From Paenilisteria rustica (GTDB lineage Bacteria; Bacillota; Bacilli; Lactobacillales; Listeriaceae), in NCBI RefSeq assembly GCF_013820765.1, contig NZ_JABJVM010000005.1:124001-188000 (forward strand): 64,000 nucleotides of DNA, read 5' to 3'. This document shows, one piece after another, positions 1 to 9,941 of the stretch. A program made the position numbers and the translations under genes. The notes under the pieces were generated by a model. It saw nothing but the letters and a program-made list of their open reading frames with translations, was not told the origin of the DNA and did not search any database. Every line of letters starts with the position of its first letter. Position 1 is the stretch's first letter.

Positions 1-3000
1 AGTTCCGTTAACTTCTAGTGCTGCTCTTGTTACGTCACCTGTTAGGGCGCCTTTCACATAGCTGTCTGCACCAATTGTGAAGTCATTAGCTGTGATTGTT
101 CCTGCTGTTGCTTTTGCGTTCACTTTTACTTCTGTTTTTTGTAGTACTTTACCGTTTGCATCAAGTGCTACGATGAATACTTTGTCTGCTGGATCTAAGA
201 TGTTGTTTTTAGCGTAGTATTGGTATGAAGAACCTGCTACGTTGATTGTTGTTAACTGTGTTCCGTTAACTTCCAAGTATGCTTTAGCAACGTCGCCTGT
301 TAAAGCGCCTTTAACGTAGTTGTCTGTACCAATTGTGAATTCGCCAGCTGTGATTGTTCCTGCTGTTGCTGCGATAACTTTGATTGATACGGATAATTCT
401 GTTGTGTTACCGTCTTTGTCTGTTACTGTATAAACGACTGTGTAGTTACCTACTTTAGTCATGTCTACGTTGCTGCTCTTCACTTTTACGTCTGCTGTTA
501 AGTCGCCATCTTCTTTATCTTTTGCTGTTACATCTGCTAATGGGTTAAATGTATCTCCCACGCGGAATGTTTGATCGTCAGCTGTGATAACTGGTTTTTC
601 ATTTGATGCTACGATAACAATACCTGGGTTACCTTCAAGCCCATTGTCACCTTTTTGTGTTACAGAAATAACTGCGCCTTCTTTTTGTGCTGGAATTGTG
701 ATTGAGAAGTCGCCGTTAGCATCTGTTGTACCAGTTACTTTTGAACCGTCTGGAAGTGTTACTGTGATGTCTTTGTTTGGCTCACCTTTACCAGTAAGGA
801 CTGTGTCGCCTGCTTTGATAGAGTTAACATCTGGAGTTCCTGGTACTGATAGATCTTGTTGTACTTTTGTTGTTACGTTTGCACTGTCGTTTACACCGTT
901 TGTTTGGTAGGTAACTACAGATTGATCTTTAGCAAGGTTAACACCTGCTGGTACGTCTACTGTCCAAGTACCATCTGGGGCAACTGTTGCTTTTGCAGTT
1001 GTTCCGTTAGGGAATGTTACAATAACGTCGTTTCCTGGAGTACCAGTACCGGTTACTGTCTTCGCGCCAACATAGATTGGTTTAACTACTGGACGATCGA
1101 TAGCACTTGAACCTTCAGTTGAAAGACGTGTGTAGTCGAATAGGCTAAATCCGTCTATTCCTGTTGCTGGACCACCATAGTAGTTTGTTGTAACGGTGCC
1201 GTTTTTGTATGCTAATGTTACACGACCTGCTTCAACATCCGTCCATGCAGTATTTGATGCTTTAGACCAGTCAGTTCCGTGGTTCCATGCCATTAGATTT
1301 TTTACGTTGTTGATTTCTACGCGTGTTTGGTTCGCTACTGTTGTAGAGCCATAACCTTTAACAATGTGGCCAGTTTTAGATGTTGCATTGTTGTTATTTT
1401 GACGGAAATCGATGAATTTAGGGCTATTAAGCACTAATTTCGAGTTCACTCCACCGCTTAAGTCGAATACTGATGTCGTTGTTGATGGGTAAAGTGATTC
1501 TACATACGCCATTGTGTCTTTGTTGAATGTTACTACACCATTTGCTTTTATTGCTGGTTTTGCTGTTTTTGAAGCAGCGCGGATGTTAGCTTTTGAACCG
1601 TTAGCGAACGTTACAGAACCGTATGTGTAGATACCATAGTCTGCTGCTGCAATTTTCAATGTTGAGTTTGTTCCTACGTTAAGTGCGGATGCTGCTGTTG
1701 CTTCTTGTCTAATTCCGTCTGTTCCAGATAGGTCGAAGCTTGAGTTAGCGCCAATATTAACTGCTGAACCGTAGAATGTGTGGATGGCATGGCTGTTTAG
1801 TGCTTTAATTACGACTGTATTATTTTCTCCGAAGTTCGTGTTTTTGTATGTGTAGATACCGTCATGATTATTAGCTACGATGTTCATGCTAACGTTTTTA
1901 CCAGTTGTTAAGCCTTCACCGCTTGTATTTGTTGTGTTGATACCGTCTACATAAGCTTTGATATCCACTATTGAATCGTCACCGAATACTACGCCACCAG
2001 CATCAATACCTTTACCTGCTGAAGATGAGATTGTATTTTTTGTGTTCGAACCAAAGTTGATGCGTGAGTTTCCAGCTGCATAAATGGCTCCAGCTTTGGC
2101 TTTTACGTTAACTTCTGTATCATCACCGAAGATAACTGGTCCGCCAGAGTAGATACCATAGTCGATACCAGAATCGATATCAATTTTTACGCGATCTGCT
2201 GGTGCTTTTGGTTGATTAGATACTGTACCGAAGCGAATTGTTGCTGCTCCTGCTGAGTAAATACCTTTATATTGTGTTCTTAATTTTAGGGATGAACCGT
2301 CACCGAATGTGATGGATGCATTACCATAGATACCATGACCGTTATCACTTACGATATCGATATTAGCATTTTTACCTACAACGATTGCTGCTCCTGTGTT
2401 GTATGCATAAACGGCTGTACCAGTACCAGTTGCTTTAAGGTTTACGTTATCGCCGATTGTAATGTTTCCTGATACGTAGATACCGTTACCGACATCACCA
2501 GATGCTAGCGTTAAATCAGCGCCATTTTTGACAACTAATGTTGCTGCTTTTACAGTTCCGTATTTTGATGATGATTTCAATACTGTGTTTTCACCAACAA
2601 CAAGGGCACTATTTGATACGTCAAATGCGTAACCTTTGCTTGAGTTCATGTTGATATAAGCATTATCGCCAATACCTACATTACCTGATGAACGAACTTT
2701 AACTGCTGTGTTTAAAGCTGATAATTCTTCGATACGTGTGTTGTCTTCGATCGTTAGTTCATCAACGTCCATACCGTATTGATCTGGGCTGACGATTTTA
2801 TTGTTTGTTCCACCGATAGATAGGGAAAGTTTACCCGATCCACCCATGATCATTCCCCATACTTGTACGTTGTTCGTCAAGTTAACTGTTGGTGCTGCTG
2901 TTGAGTTATAACCTGTGAATACACCTTTTGTTCCAATGTTTGTGATGCTCAAGTCTTGTACATCGACGATTGAAGTCGAACGCATAATCATTTGGTAATT

Positions 3001-3405
3001 ACCAGCAGTTATCGCATATCCGTTACCTTCAATGCGGATGTTGCTGTTGATTGCTACGTTACTTGTGAATTGGAAGTTACCAGTGATTTCAATAACGTTG
3101 ATTGTTGTAGATTCTGCTGCTGCTTTAAACTCTGCAAATGTTGAAACTTGTGCACGTTTCTCTGTTACCCCATTGTCTAGAGCTAATGACATCGGTGCAA
3201 TTGCAATTTTGCTTGCCGCTTGGTCTGCAGTTGGTAATGTTGGTGTTGTTATATCTTGCCCTGTTGCTTCTGCTGCGAATGACCCAGCTGGTAATACTGT
3301 AAATACTTGACTTGCAATAACTGTAGCTACTAAAAGTGATTTTGCAGCTTTCATGACCGACGCCTTAGATAGTACGTTAATTGGTCCCTTTTGTTCATTT
3401 TTCAT
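1..3405 (-). CDS. Large cell-surface adhesin, beta-helix plus Ig-like repeats (3' end outside window)
   Basis: The frame is open from the ATG at 3405 to the left window edge (1135 codons seen), so the C terminus and any LPXTG anchor are not visible. The start is supported by a GGAGAA ribosome site just upstream. Residues 1-44 form a long signal peptide with a basic start and a hydrophobic core ending in GSFAAEA. Residues of about 90-760 are rich in N, V, I, G and T with many short turns, typical of the pectate-lyase-like adhesive beta-helix of Listeria surface proteins. Residues of about 770-935 are two Ig-like units. These are followed by a DUF5011-like domain (about 938-1011) and then at least two 86-residue Ig repeats sharing the pattern AGTIT-FTIG-YVKGALTGDV-LEVNGT. 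Inferred role: adhesion outside the cell. It is divergent from the Mga-like regulator, a plausible controller. Ligand unknown. Confidence 0.85.
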   Translation of the reverse strand, partial: MKNEQKGPINVLSKASVMKAAKSLLVATVIASQVFTVLPAGSFAAEATGQDITTPTLPTADQAASKIAIAPMSLALDNGVTEKRAQVSTFAEFKAAAESTTINVIEITGNFQFTSNVAINSNIRIEGNGYAITAGNYQMIMRSTSIVDVQDLSITNIGTKGVFTGYNSTAAPTVNLTNNVQVWGMIMGGSGKLSLSIGGTNNKIVSPDQYGMDVDELTIEDNTRIEELSALNTAVKVRSSGNVGIGDNAYINMNSSKGYAFDVSNSALVVGENTVLKSSSKYGTVKAATLVVKNGADLTLASGDVGNGIYVSGNITIGDNVNLKATGTGTAVYAYNTGAAIVVGKNANIDIVSDNGHGIYGNASITFGDGSSLKLRTQYKGIYSAGAATIRFGTVSNQPKAPADRVKIDIDSGIDYGIYSGGPVIFGDDTEVNVKAKAGAIYAAGNSRINFGSNTKNTISSSAGKGIDAGGVVFGDDSIVDIKAYVDGINTTNTSGEGLTTGKNVSMNIVANNHDGIYTYKNTNFGENNTVVIKALNSHAIHTFYGSAVNIGANSSFDLSGTDGIRQEATAASALNVGTNSTLKIAAADYGIYTYGSVTFANGSKANIRAASKTAKPAIKANGVVTFNKDTMAYVESLYPSTTTSVFDLSGGVNSKLVLNSPKFIDFRQNNNNATSKTGHIVKGYGSTTVANQTRVEINNVKNLMAWNHGTDWSKASNTAWTDVEAGRVTLAYKNGTVTTNYYGGPATGIDGFSLFDYTRLSTEGSSAIDRPVVKPIYVGAKTVTGTGTPGNDVIVTFPNGTTAKATVAPDGTWTVDVPAGVNLAKDQSVVTYQTNGVNDSANVTTKVQQDLSVPGTPDVNSIKAGDTVLTGKGEPNKDITVTLPDGSKVTGTTDANGDFSITIPAQKEGAVISVTQKGDNGLEGNPGIVIVASNEKPVITADDQTFRVGDTFNPLADVTAKDKEDGDLTADVKVKSSNVDMTKVGNYTVVYTVTDKDGNTTELSVSIKVIAATAGTITAGEFTIGTDNYVKGALTGDVAKAYLEVNGTQLTTINVAGSSYQYYAKNNILDPADKVFIVALDANGKVLQKTEVKVNAKATAGTITANDFTIGADSYVKGALTGDVTRAALEVNGT

Positions 3406-4590
3406 GTTTATTTTTCTCCTTCTTCCTTAAACTGTTTATTTGTCTGTTTTCTCTGCGTGAACTGTGTTGCCTTCACATAATAAACACCCCCTAAGTTGCA
3501 ACAGAAACTGTATTCTCATTTATATTTATTAAAAATATAGAATCATCTTAAGTAGTGTTTCCTTATGTTCTGGAATAAGTCCCTGCAGTCATTTGTTCAA
3601 AGTAAAATTCATTACTTCACTCGTGCTGATTGGATTATATCATAGTATTTTAGAGTCACTTGGCGATGTTTTTTTCTGTAAATCGCCAGTTTCTTCTAAA
3701 AAGAAATGTAGTTGGACGATATATCCATTTTAATTTGTAAACTATTATACTTTTATAGTGCGTGGGTGAAACCTTTGTTAAATCTAACAAAATTAGAGTT
3801 TGACTGTTTTAAAAATTCTGATTAATATTGATAGAAACTCTGGTGTTGCTTTAATTAATCTTGTTTATACTAGATATTACTAAGTTATGATGCATTTTTA
3901 TCTTTTAGTAATGTGGTGTAAAATAAATATTTTCTTGCTTTTATTGCTTCATTTTGCGGTCTTTGTTGTACTTCTCTTTATTTTTGCTACTTTTTGGCTC
4001 AAAATGATGTCCATTTTTTTGGTAACAAATTTCACTTATTTTAGGGTATTTTTCTTGCTATACTCTAAATTTGCAGATTTATCACATTTTTGATGTAACT
4101 TATCTTGCTTGCCGTTTGAATTGTCATACATCACTAACAGTTCATTCTAGATGTTGTGTCGCCGTGGGTAGCCTCACCTCCTTTGATGTGTTTTTCGAGA
4201 GGATCCATTATTGTTCACCAATAATAGATTGCCATTATTTTTAGATTCTTTCTATATTTGCGTGTATTGGGTTGGTTTGTGAAGATTGTTTCTGGGGAAC
4301 TTGTGAAGAGATAGTATGACTGCGAGATGCAGCCGGTTTTCTTAGGTTGGTCGGGGGATGACCAGAAGAAGAATTTTTCGTTAGGTACCTGAGATTTGCT
4401 TATACTGCCTGTTCTCGGTGCCTCTTACAGTTATAAGAATACTACATAAAAATACGAAAATGCGATTATTATCAAAAAGTTCTTCAATCGAGAAACTTTT
4501 GACTTTGCTTAGTGAAAAAAAATGACAAATCGCCATTATGGTGCTATATTGAGCGTAATAGAAAGTCGTGCTTTAGGAGCGTGTTTTAGT
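3406..4590. other. Long AT-rich intergenic region between the adhesin and the Mga-like gene
   Basis: This stretch of about 1.2 kb separates two divergent genes and contains no convincing protein gene. A hydrophobic 68-codon frame at 3887-4093 lacks a ribosome site and looks like a composition artefact. A perfect Shine-Dalgarno string (AAAGGAGGTGA on the minus strand, 4174-4184) precedes only an 11-codon GTG frame. Read on the plus strand the same bases are an anti-Shine-Dalgarno (TCACCTCCTTT), so a small RNA is possible. The length and AT richness fit a regulatory region bound by the neighbouring Mga-like protein, but I see no clear operator. Confidence 0.4.
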
Positions 4591-6060
4591 ATGAAAAATC
4601 TTGTCATTGCTTCGGAATATCGGAAGCTAAGACTGCTGCACATCTTGTTTACAGCAGAACAGAACTATACGAAGAAAGAACTTGCGGGATTGCTACATTG
4701 TTCTATTAAGACGCTAGATAGCGATATAAAAAGTTTGCAAGAAATTTTTGATCCAGCGATTGCCTATGTTCATGAAGATGAGTACCATGTGCTATTTGAT
4801 GTGGGAGAGCAAGTGAATTTCTCCTATTTATATGCCATGACCGTCAGCAATTCGTATATGTATTTAATTTCTAAAGATATCTTTGCGGGGAAACGGCAAA
4901 ACTTAACCGATTGGGCAGAAGAGAATTTCAGTAGTTTGCCAACGATGTATCGCCGCGTTCGCCAGATTGATACCTATCTTGCCGAGAGCCGCCTTGTTTT
5001 GGAGACGACACCTCTTGATATTAAAGGGACGGAGATTCGCTTGCGTTTTTATTATTTTCAGATTTATAGCCGTTCTTATCCTTATACGAAGTGGCCGTTC
5101 CCGGAAATACCGTATGCGCGTGTGAATGACTTTATTAAGACGGTGGAGAGTTGTTTTGGGATTTATTTTTCGCTATCTGCTCGGATAAATTATGCGCTTG
5201 CGATTGCCGTTTGTTTGGAGCGTGTGAAGCAAGGTTACCACTATACGATGACGCAGGCTGATCTTCACTCTTGGAAAAGCATTGCTGAGGCGCAGCGTGA
5301 GTTTCATCCGGTTGATTATTCGATTTTGGAGGATATTGTTGGATTTGAGATGTCGAAGGATGAGCATTATGTGAATGTTTTGATGTGTTTTTGGACGAAT
5401 TTCTCTTATGTTGATGAAAGACAGGCAGAAGTACGAGTAAAAAATAGTCAGCTTGTTAATCCTCATAAGCATGAATTAGCCCAGGATTTGGTAAAACTTT
5501 TAGAGGTGTATCATATTCATAATACGACACATATTTTAGCGGAGACGATTGATTTTCTAACGCGCTTCCTCTTTATTGATAAAATGAATACCCTGCCCGA
5601 GGTACCATATACGCACGTAGCTCCTGATAAACATGAACTAAGCCAAAAGATTAGAACGGTATTGAATAGCTTTGAAACGAATCCAAATCACCGTTATATT
5701 CGCTCTAACAAGGCCATGATAATCCACTATCTAACGGATTTCTACAACATTGTGATACAACAAGAACAACAATACCGGATACTTCATGTGAAAATTGTTT
5801 CAGAGAACGGTTATTTTTGGGAAGAATACCTGCGCACAGAATTACGGAAGCGATATTCAGAAGAGCAACTTATCATTTGCGATGAATTGCATTCCCACGA
5901 ACACATGCAACACATCGATCTCATCATCAGCGACTTCCCCTTCTATGAAGAAATTGGTATTACAGCAGACACCCTTGTCTGGAACATGCCCCCTGTAAAA
6001 AAAGACTTTGAACAACTAGATGTCTTTTTAAACAAAAAGAACGAGCGTTTTACTAAATAA
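4591..6060 (+). CDS. Mga-family transcriptional regulator
   Basis: The protein has 489 residues from the ATG at 4591, chosen because AGGAG sits 11 bases upstream; an earlier ATG at 4522 has no ribosome site. Near the N terminus (about residues 27-50) a winged-helix/HTH is visible with the pattern YTKKELAGLLHCSIKTLDSD, as in Mga/AtxA/PRD-type regulators. The middle is all-helical. The last 100 residues (YRILHVKIVSENGYFW through IDLIISDFPF) resemble the EIIB-like fold that closes Mga proteins. Mga-type proteins control surface protein genes in Firmicutes, often in response to sugar phosphotransferase status. Here it lies between a giant adhesin (divergent) and a WxL protein (convergent), so local control of surface proteins is a reasonable inference. 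Confidence 0.8.
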   Translation: MKNLVIASEYRKLRLLHILFTAEQNYTKKELAGLLHCSIKTLDSDIKSLQEIFDPAIAYVHEDEYHVLFDVGEQVNFSYLYAMTVSNSYMYLISKDIFAGKRQNLTDWAEENFSSLPTMYRRVRQIDTYLAESRLVLETTPLDIKGTEIRLRFYYFQIYSRSYPYTKWPFPEIPYARVNDFIKTVESCFGIYFSLSARINYALAIAVCLERVKQGYHYTMTQADLHSWKSIAEAQREFHPVDYSILEDIVGFEMSKDEHYVNVLMCFWTNFSYVDERQAEVRVKNSQLVNPHKHELAQDLVKLLEVYHIHNTTHILAETIDFLTRFLFIDKMNTLPEVPYTHVAPDKHELSQKIRTVLNSFETNPNHRYIRSNKAMIIHYLTDFYNIVIQQEQQYRILHVKIVSENGYFWEEYLRTELRKRYSEEQLIICDELHSHEHMQHIDLIISDFPFYEEIGITADTLVWNMPPVKKDFEQLDVFLNKKNERFTK

Positions 6061-6150
6061 AAAACGCCCCACCCATATTAGGTAGGACGAAAGACTATGC
6101 TTTACACAAATCGAGCGATTGCCGCCGATTTATTTAGCGTAGGTGCTTAT

Positions 6151-6882
6151 TTAAGCTGGTGTGTCTGTTAGTTCCCAAGTAAGTGTTGCTTCATACTGAC
6201 CTGGAATTTTTGAAGTTTTACCTGGTACGCTTAGTTTAATGCTGTCTGCGGCTTCTGTCGCGTCCTCTCCAAACATTTCAACCCACGTTCCCATACCTTG
6301 GTCTTCTTCTGCACTCATAACATCCGATGACGTTCCAGCTGGGTCAAGCGAGAAGCCTGTTGCTGTTGGTGCGTCACTTTCTGATGCGGAGTTCAATGTT
6401 GGGTTTTCAAAACTTAATACGGCACCTACTAATTCGGATGTACCATTAACAAATTGGCCGTCTTGTTTTACTGTTAAATGCCAACCAGCGTTAGATCCAC
6501 GGTTATCTGTGATTTGGATATAGTTAGGAATATCTTTAATCGTTTCTGATGCGCCTACTTTAATTTGATCAAGTTGCGCGGAATAAACTTCATTATTACC
6601 AGATATTTTTTGATCCCCGAAGTGAATATTAGAGATATAATCGATGCTTAAAGGACCTGCTGTGCCTGCTGGATGATCTGGGTCAACTGGTACTACCACT
6701 TCTGGATTTCCTGGATCTGTTGGATCAACTGGATTTGTGATTGTATCATTAGGAATAAAGTTTACATCTGCTTTGGAGCCCAATGTTCCACCGTCTGCTG
6801 CATGAGCCATTGTTCCTGTACCTGTTCCTACTAAGGTTGCCACTGTTACCATACCTACGATCGCGAATTTCGTTAATTTCAT
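6151..6882 (-). CDS. WxL-domain surface protein
   Basis: A 243-residue exported protein. Residues 1-29 are a classical signal peptide ending AHAA. Residues 45-75 are a proline-rich spacer (PVDPTDPGNP). The rest is a WxL domain with the first motif WHL at 134-136 and the terminal motif WEL at 236-238, preceded by the usual YEATLTWELTDTP end. WxL domains bind peptidoglycan non-covalently, so the protein should coat the cell wall. Start ATG at 6882 has AGAAGGAA upstream. It is a stand-alone WxL gene with no DUF916 partner beside it, convergent with the Mga-like gene. Ligand unknown. Confidence 0.88.
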   Translation of the reverse strand: MKLTKFAIVGMVTVATLVGTGTGTMAHAADGGTLGSKADVNFIPNDTITNPVDPTDPGNPEVVVPVDPDHPAGTAGPLSIDYISNIHFGDQKISGNNEVYSAQLDQIKVGASETIKDIPNYIQITDNRGSNAGWHLTVKQDGQFVNGTSELVGAVLSFENPTLNSASESDAPTATGFSLDPAGTSSDVMSAEEDQGMGTWVEMFGEDATEAADSIKLSVPGKTSKIPGQYEATLTWELTDTPA

Positions 6883-7002
6883 ATTATCAATTCCTTCTCT
6901 CGTTTTTTATTGTGTCCCTTACATACATAAGATTACTACACAAAAGACGAAATTCAGGAGTTATGTCAAAAAATATCGAAACCTAGAAAAAAATGAAAAC
7001 GA

Positions 7003-7866
7003 CTAGGCTTTTGTAGCACCTATCATTATTCCTCCGACAACTACTAAAACAACACCGATAATGACAAAAATAATTTCTTTTCGCGTTTTGCGTTCGTTCA
7101 ATAGAAGAATCGCGCCGAGGGTTGAAATAACGACACCGAGTTGCGATAGAGAGAATCCAGTTGCAACACCAACAAGACTGTTCGCATAGATCATCGCCAC
7201 ATTTCCAATCGCCCAAATCATACCAGGAATCACAAGCCAAGCTGTCTTTTTAATGAAGCGGCTTTCTTTGTCGTCCTTACTACGCGCCGTCATAATCAGC
7301 GCCGCTATCACCATCCCAATCGCTTGTGGCAAAATAGCATCCAGTCCATTGATGGAAAATCCTTGAATAATAACAACGTAGCTAATATAACCCGCCGACG
7401 AAATAGCTAGTGCTAGCAGTCCGCGATTCAATGTCGCTTGCCCCGCCTCTTCTTTTTCCGCGTAGGATGTCATAAAAATACCGATGACAATTAGCGCCAA
7501 CGCAATGAATCCAAACACGATTCGGAATGTCGTATCCCATTCGTGAAATAGTAGCACCCCACAAAGCGTCGTTCCAACAAGCTGCATCCCTGTTGAAATC
7601 GGCATCGCTTTTGAAACACCAATTAGCTTAAATGACTTCAATTGGAACATCTGTCCGACACTCCACAAACAGCCCGTAATAAAGCTAATAATCACCGTTT
7701 CCATTGTATAAACTGGATCTGTAAATAGGAACGCAATACATGCAAAAATAAGCGCCCCAAATGTGATACCTGTCGTTTGCTGCCTTGTTGTACCGCCAAT
7801 CTTTGTAATAATTAGCGGCATAAATCCCCATAGTAAAGCCGGTATAAGCGCTATCAAAATATTCAT
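7003..7866 (-). CDS. glcU: GRP-family sugar (glucose) uptake permease
   Basis: A 287-residue polytopic membrane protein with about ten hydrophobic segments, matching the DMT-superfamily glucose/ribose uptake (GRP) family typified by B. subtilis GlcU and two Listeria paralogs. Recognisable features are the N-terminal ALIPALLWGFMP and internal STGMQLVGTTLCGVL stretches. I chose the ATG at 7866 because GGGAGG lies 11 bases upstream; a longer frame from 7893 would put that ribosome site inside the gene. Known family role: proton-driven, non-PTS glucose entry. No glucose dehydrogenase is adjacent. Substrate assignment is by family only. Confidence 0.8.
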   Translation of the reverse strand: MNILIALIPALLWGFMPLIITKIGGTTRQQTTGITFGALIFACIAFLFTDPVYTMETVIISFITGCLWSVGQMFQLKSFKLIGVSKAMPISTGMQLVGTTLCGVLLFHEWDTTFRIVFGFIALALIVIGIFMTSYAEKEEAGQATLNRGLLALAISSAGYISYVVIIQGFSINGLDAILPQAIGMVIAALIMTARSKDDKESRFIKKTAWLVIPGMIWAIGNVAMIYANSLVGVATGFSLSQLGVVISTLGAILLLNERKTRKEIIFVIIGVVLVVVGGIMIGATKA

Positions 7867-8219
7867 CTGTCCCTTTTCCTCCCTAATTATCAAACCTAAT
7901 TATGTACTATAATCCCTTAAAAATTGATTATCCCACATTACATTTGATATGTCGATATTGCTCCTTCTTATTATACGAAATGAAAGCCGTTTCATAGCAA
8001 GCTTTTTTATGCACCTTTTAGTAATTTTTGTATCCAATCATCCAAAACGCATGTGCGAGCTAATGCTACAGGCGCACGTGTTTTGCTCCATTTTGTGAAC
8101 ATTTTATGACAAGTACTATTTACTAGAATAAAGTTTCATTTTTCACTTGCATATACCCGCGATTTGGTTTAGAATATATGTTCGTGCTGGTTTTTAACGC
8201 ATATACAAGGAGGTATATA
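7867..8219. promoter_or_regulatory. Divergent promoter region of glcU and the ABC exporter pair
   Basis: The 350 bp between the divergent genes holds a good sigma-A promoter for the ABC genes: TTGCAT at 8147-8152, 17-bp spacer, TAGAAT at 8170-8175, then AAGGAGG at 8208-8214 ahead of the ATG at 8220. An imperfect inverted repeat around 8047-8085 (AAAACGCATGTGCG with CGCACGTGTTTT) could be an operator or a transcript hairpin. No regulator gene lies next to it. Confidence 0.6.
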
Positions 8220-9941
8220 ATGAAAGTTTTATTTCAACATTTGAAGAAATACAAGCTTCAAACCACGCTCTCCACTTTGTTCATCGTCGTCATGGTTATC
8301 TCACAATTATGGCAGCCGAAATTATTACAACAAGTACTGGAAGCAATTATTAATGATAAGATGGACGAAATTACAAGAATTGGTATTTTACTTATTGTCA
8401 TTGCCATTGTCGGACTTATCGCAGGTATCCTTAACACCATCCTCTCCGCAAAAGTGGCACAAGGTGTAGGGGCCGACATTCGTGAAACTAGTTTCCGCAA
8501 AATTCAAACATTCTCATTCAGCAATATCGAGAGACTTTCTACAGGAAATCTAGTTGTTCGTCAAACGAATGATATTACGCAAGTTCAAAACTTAGTGATG
8601 ATGTCTTTACAATCCATCACTCGAATTCCGATTATGTTTATTGGTAGTTTTATTTTAGCGATGTATACCCTGCCTGAACTTTGGTGGATTATTATCGTGC
8701 TCGTTGTCCTTGTTCTCCTCATTGTTTTCTTGATTTTTGGAAGAATGGGCAAACACTTTGGTAAAATCCAAGGCTTCATCGATCGCGTTAATGCGATTGC
8801 AAAAGAAAACTTGGCTGGTATGCGTGTTGTGAAATCGTTCGTTCAAGAAGACAATGAATTAGAACGCTTCACAAAAACAAGTGATAAATTAACGCATCAC
8901 ACCATCGTAGTTGGACAACTTTTCTCTGTTATGATTCCAGCATTCATGCTCGTTTCAAACATGGCGGTTGTCGCGGCGATTTATTTTGCTGGGGATTTAG
9001 TGAAAGACAATCCTGAAGTTATCGGTGCGATTGCGTCATTTATGAACTACTTGATGCAAATTATGATGGCGATTATTATCGGTGGTATGATGATGATGAT
9101 GGCTTCTCGTGCGATGATCTCGCTGAAACGTATTGGCGAAGTGCTCGACACAGAGCCTGATATTACGTATGACGAAAATGCGCCAAAACAAGATTTAATT
9201 GGTAGCGTGGAGTTCCGTGATGTTAGCTTCCAATATGAAGGCGACGAAACAAAAGCGCTGAAACATATTTCATTCGAAGCAAAACCTGGTGAAATGATCG
9301 GTATCGTCGGCGCAACTGGATCGGGTAAATCAACTCTAGCTCAACTGATTCCACGATTATACGACCCAACTGAGGGTGAAATTTTGATCGGTGGAACGGA
9401 CTTGAAGAAAATGAGTAAACAAACGTTACGCGACACAGTTTCGCTTGTGCTGCAACGCGCGATTCTCTTCTCAGGTACGATTTCCGAGAATTTACGTCAC
9501 GGGAAGAAGGATGCGACGACGGACGATATGGAGAAAGCAACACGTATTGCGCAGGCGAAAGAGTTTATCGAACGCCAAGCGGATGTATATGATGCGCCAA
9601 TCGTTGAGCGTGGAAATAACTTCTCTGGTGGGCAAAAACAACGCCTTTCCATCTCACGCGGTATTATCGGTGAACCAAAAATCTTGATTCTTGATGACTC
9701 CACAAGTGCCCTCGATGCGCGTAGTGAGAAGCTCGTAAAAGAAGCTTTAAACAACGAACTTGGTGACACAACAACATTCATTATCGCTCAAAAAATCTCG
9801 TCTGTTATTCATGCTGACAAGATTCTCGTGCTTGATGCTGGCGAACTTGTTGGCGTTGGGACACATAAAGAGCTCGTTGAAACAAGTGCCACTTACAGAG
9901 AAATCTATGACACACAAAAGGGAAAGGAGGTTGACGCGTAA
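8220..9941 (+). CDS. ABC multidrug-type exporter, half-transporter with degenerate nucleotide site
   Basis: A 573-residue type IV half-transporter: six membrane segments (about 15-320) and a C-terminal ATPase domain. Walker A GATGSGKS is near residue 364 and the signature is canonical (FSGGQKQR). The Walker B catalytic base is Asp instead of Glu (ILILDDS) and the H-loop His is Gln (IIAQKISS). This is the non-catalytic half of heterodimeric exporters such as LmrCD, BmrCD or TM287/288. The start is the ATG at 8220 behind AAGGAGG; an upstream ATG at 8178 lacks a ribosome site. The next gene overlaps by one base (TAATG) and supplies the complementary half. Likely drug or lipid efflux; substrate unknown. 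Confidence 0.88.
   Translation: MKVLFQHLKKYKLQTTLSTLFIVVMVISQLWQPKLLQQVLEAIINDKMDEITRIGILLIVIAIVGLIAGILNTILSAKVAQGVGADIRETSFRKIQTFSFSNIERLSTGNLVVRQTNDITQVQNLVMMSLQSITRIPIMFIGSFILAMYTLPELWWIIIVLVVLVLLIVFLIFGRMGKHFGKIQGFIDRVNAIAKENLAGMRVVKSFVQEDNELERFTKTSDKLTHHTIVVGQLFSVMIPAFMLVSNMAVVAAIYFAGDLVKDNPEVIGAIASFMNYLMQIMMAIIIGGMMMMMASRAMISLKRIGEVLDTEPDITYDENAPKQDLIGSVEFRDVSFQYEGDETKALKHISFEAKPGEMIGIVGATGSGKSTLAQLIPRLYDPTEGEILIGGTDLKKMSKQTLRDTVSLVLQRAILFSGTISENLRHGKKDATTDDMEKATRIAQAKEFIERQADVYDAPIVERGNNFSGGQKQRLSISRGIIGEPKILILDDSTSALDARSEKLVKEALNNELGDTTTFIIAQKISSVIHADKILVLDAGELVGVGTHKELVETSATYREIYDTQKGKEVDA

Noticed and set aside
584-1110. Open frames on the plus strand within the adhesin region
   Set aside because: They mirror the codon pattern of the minus-strand adhesin and have no ribosome sites.
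3887-4093. Very hydrophobic 68-codon plus-strand frame
   Set aside because: No ribosome site, T-rich composition alone yields F/L/I/V codons, and no family resemblance.
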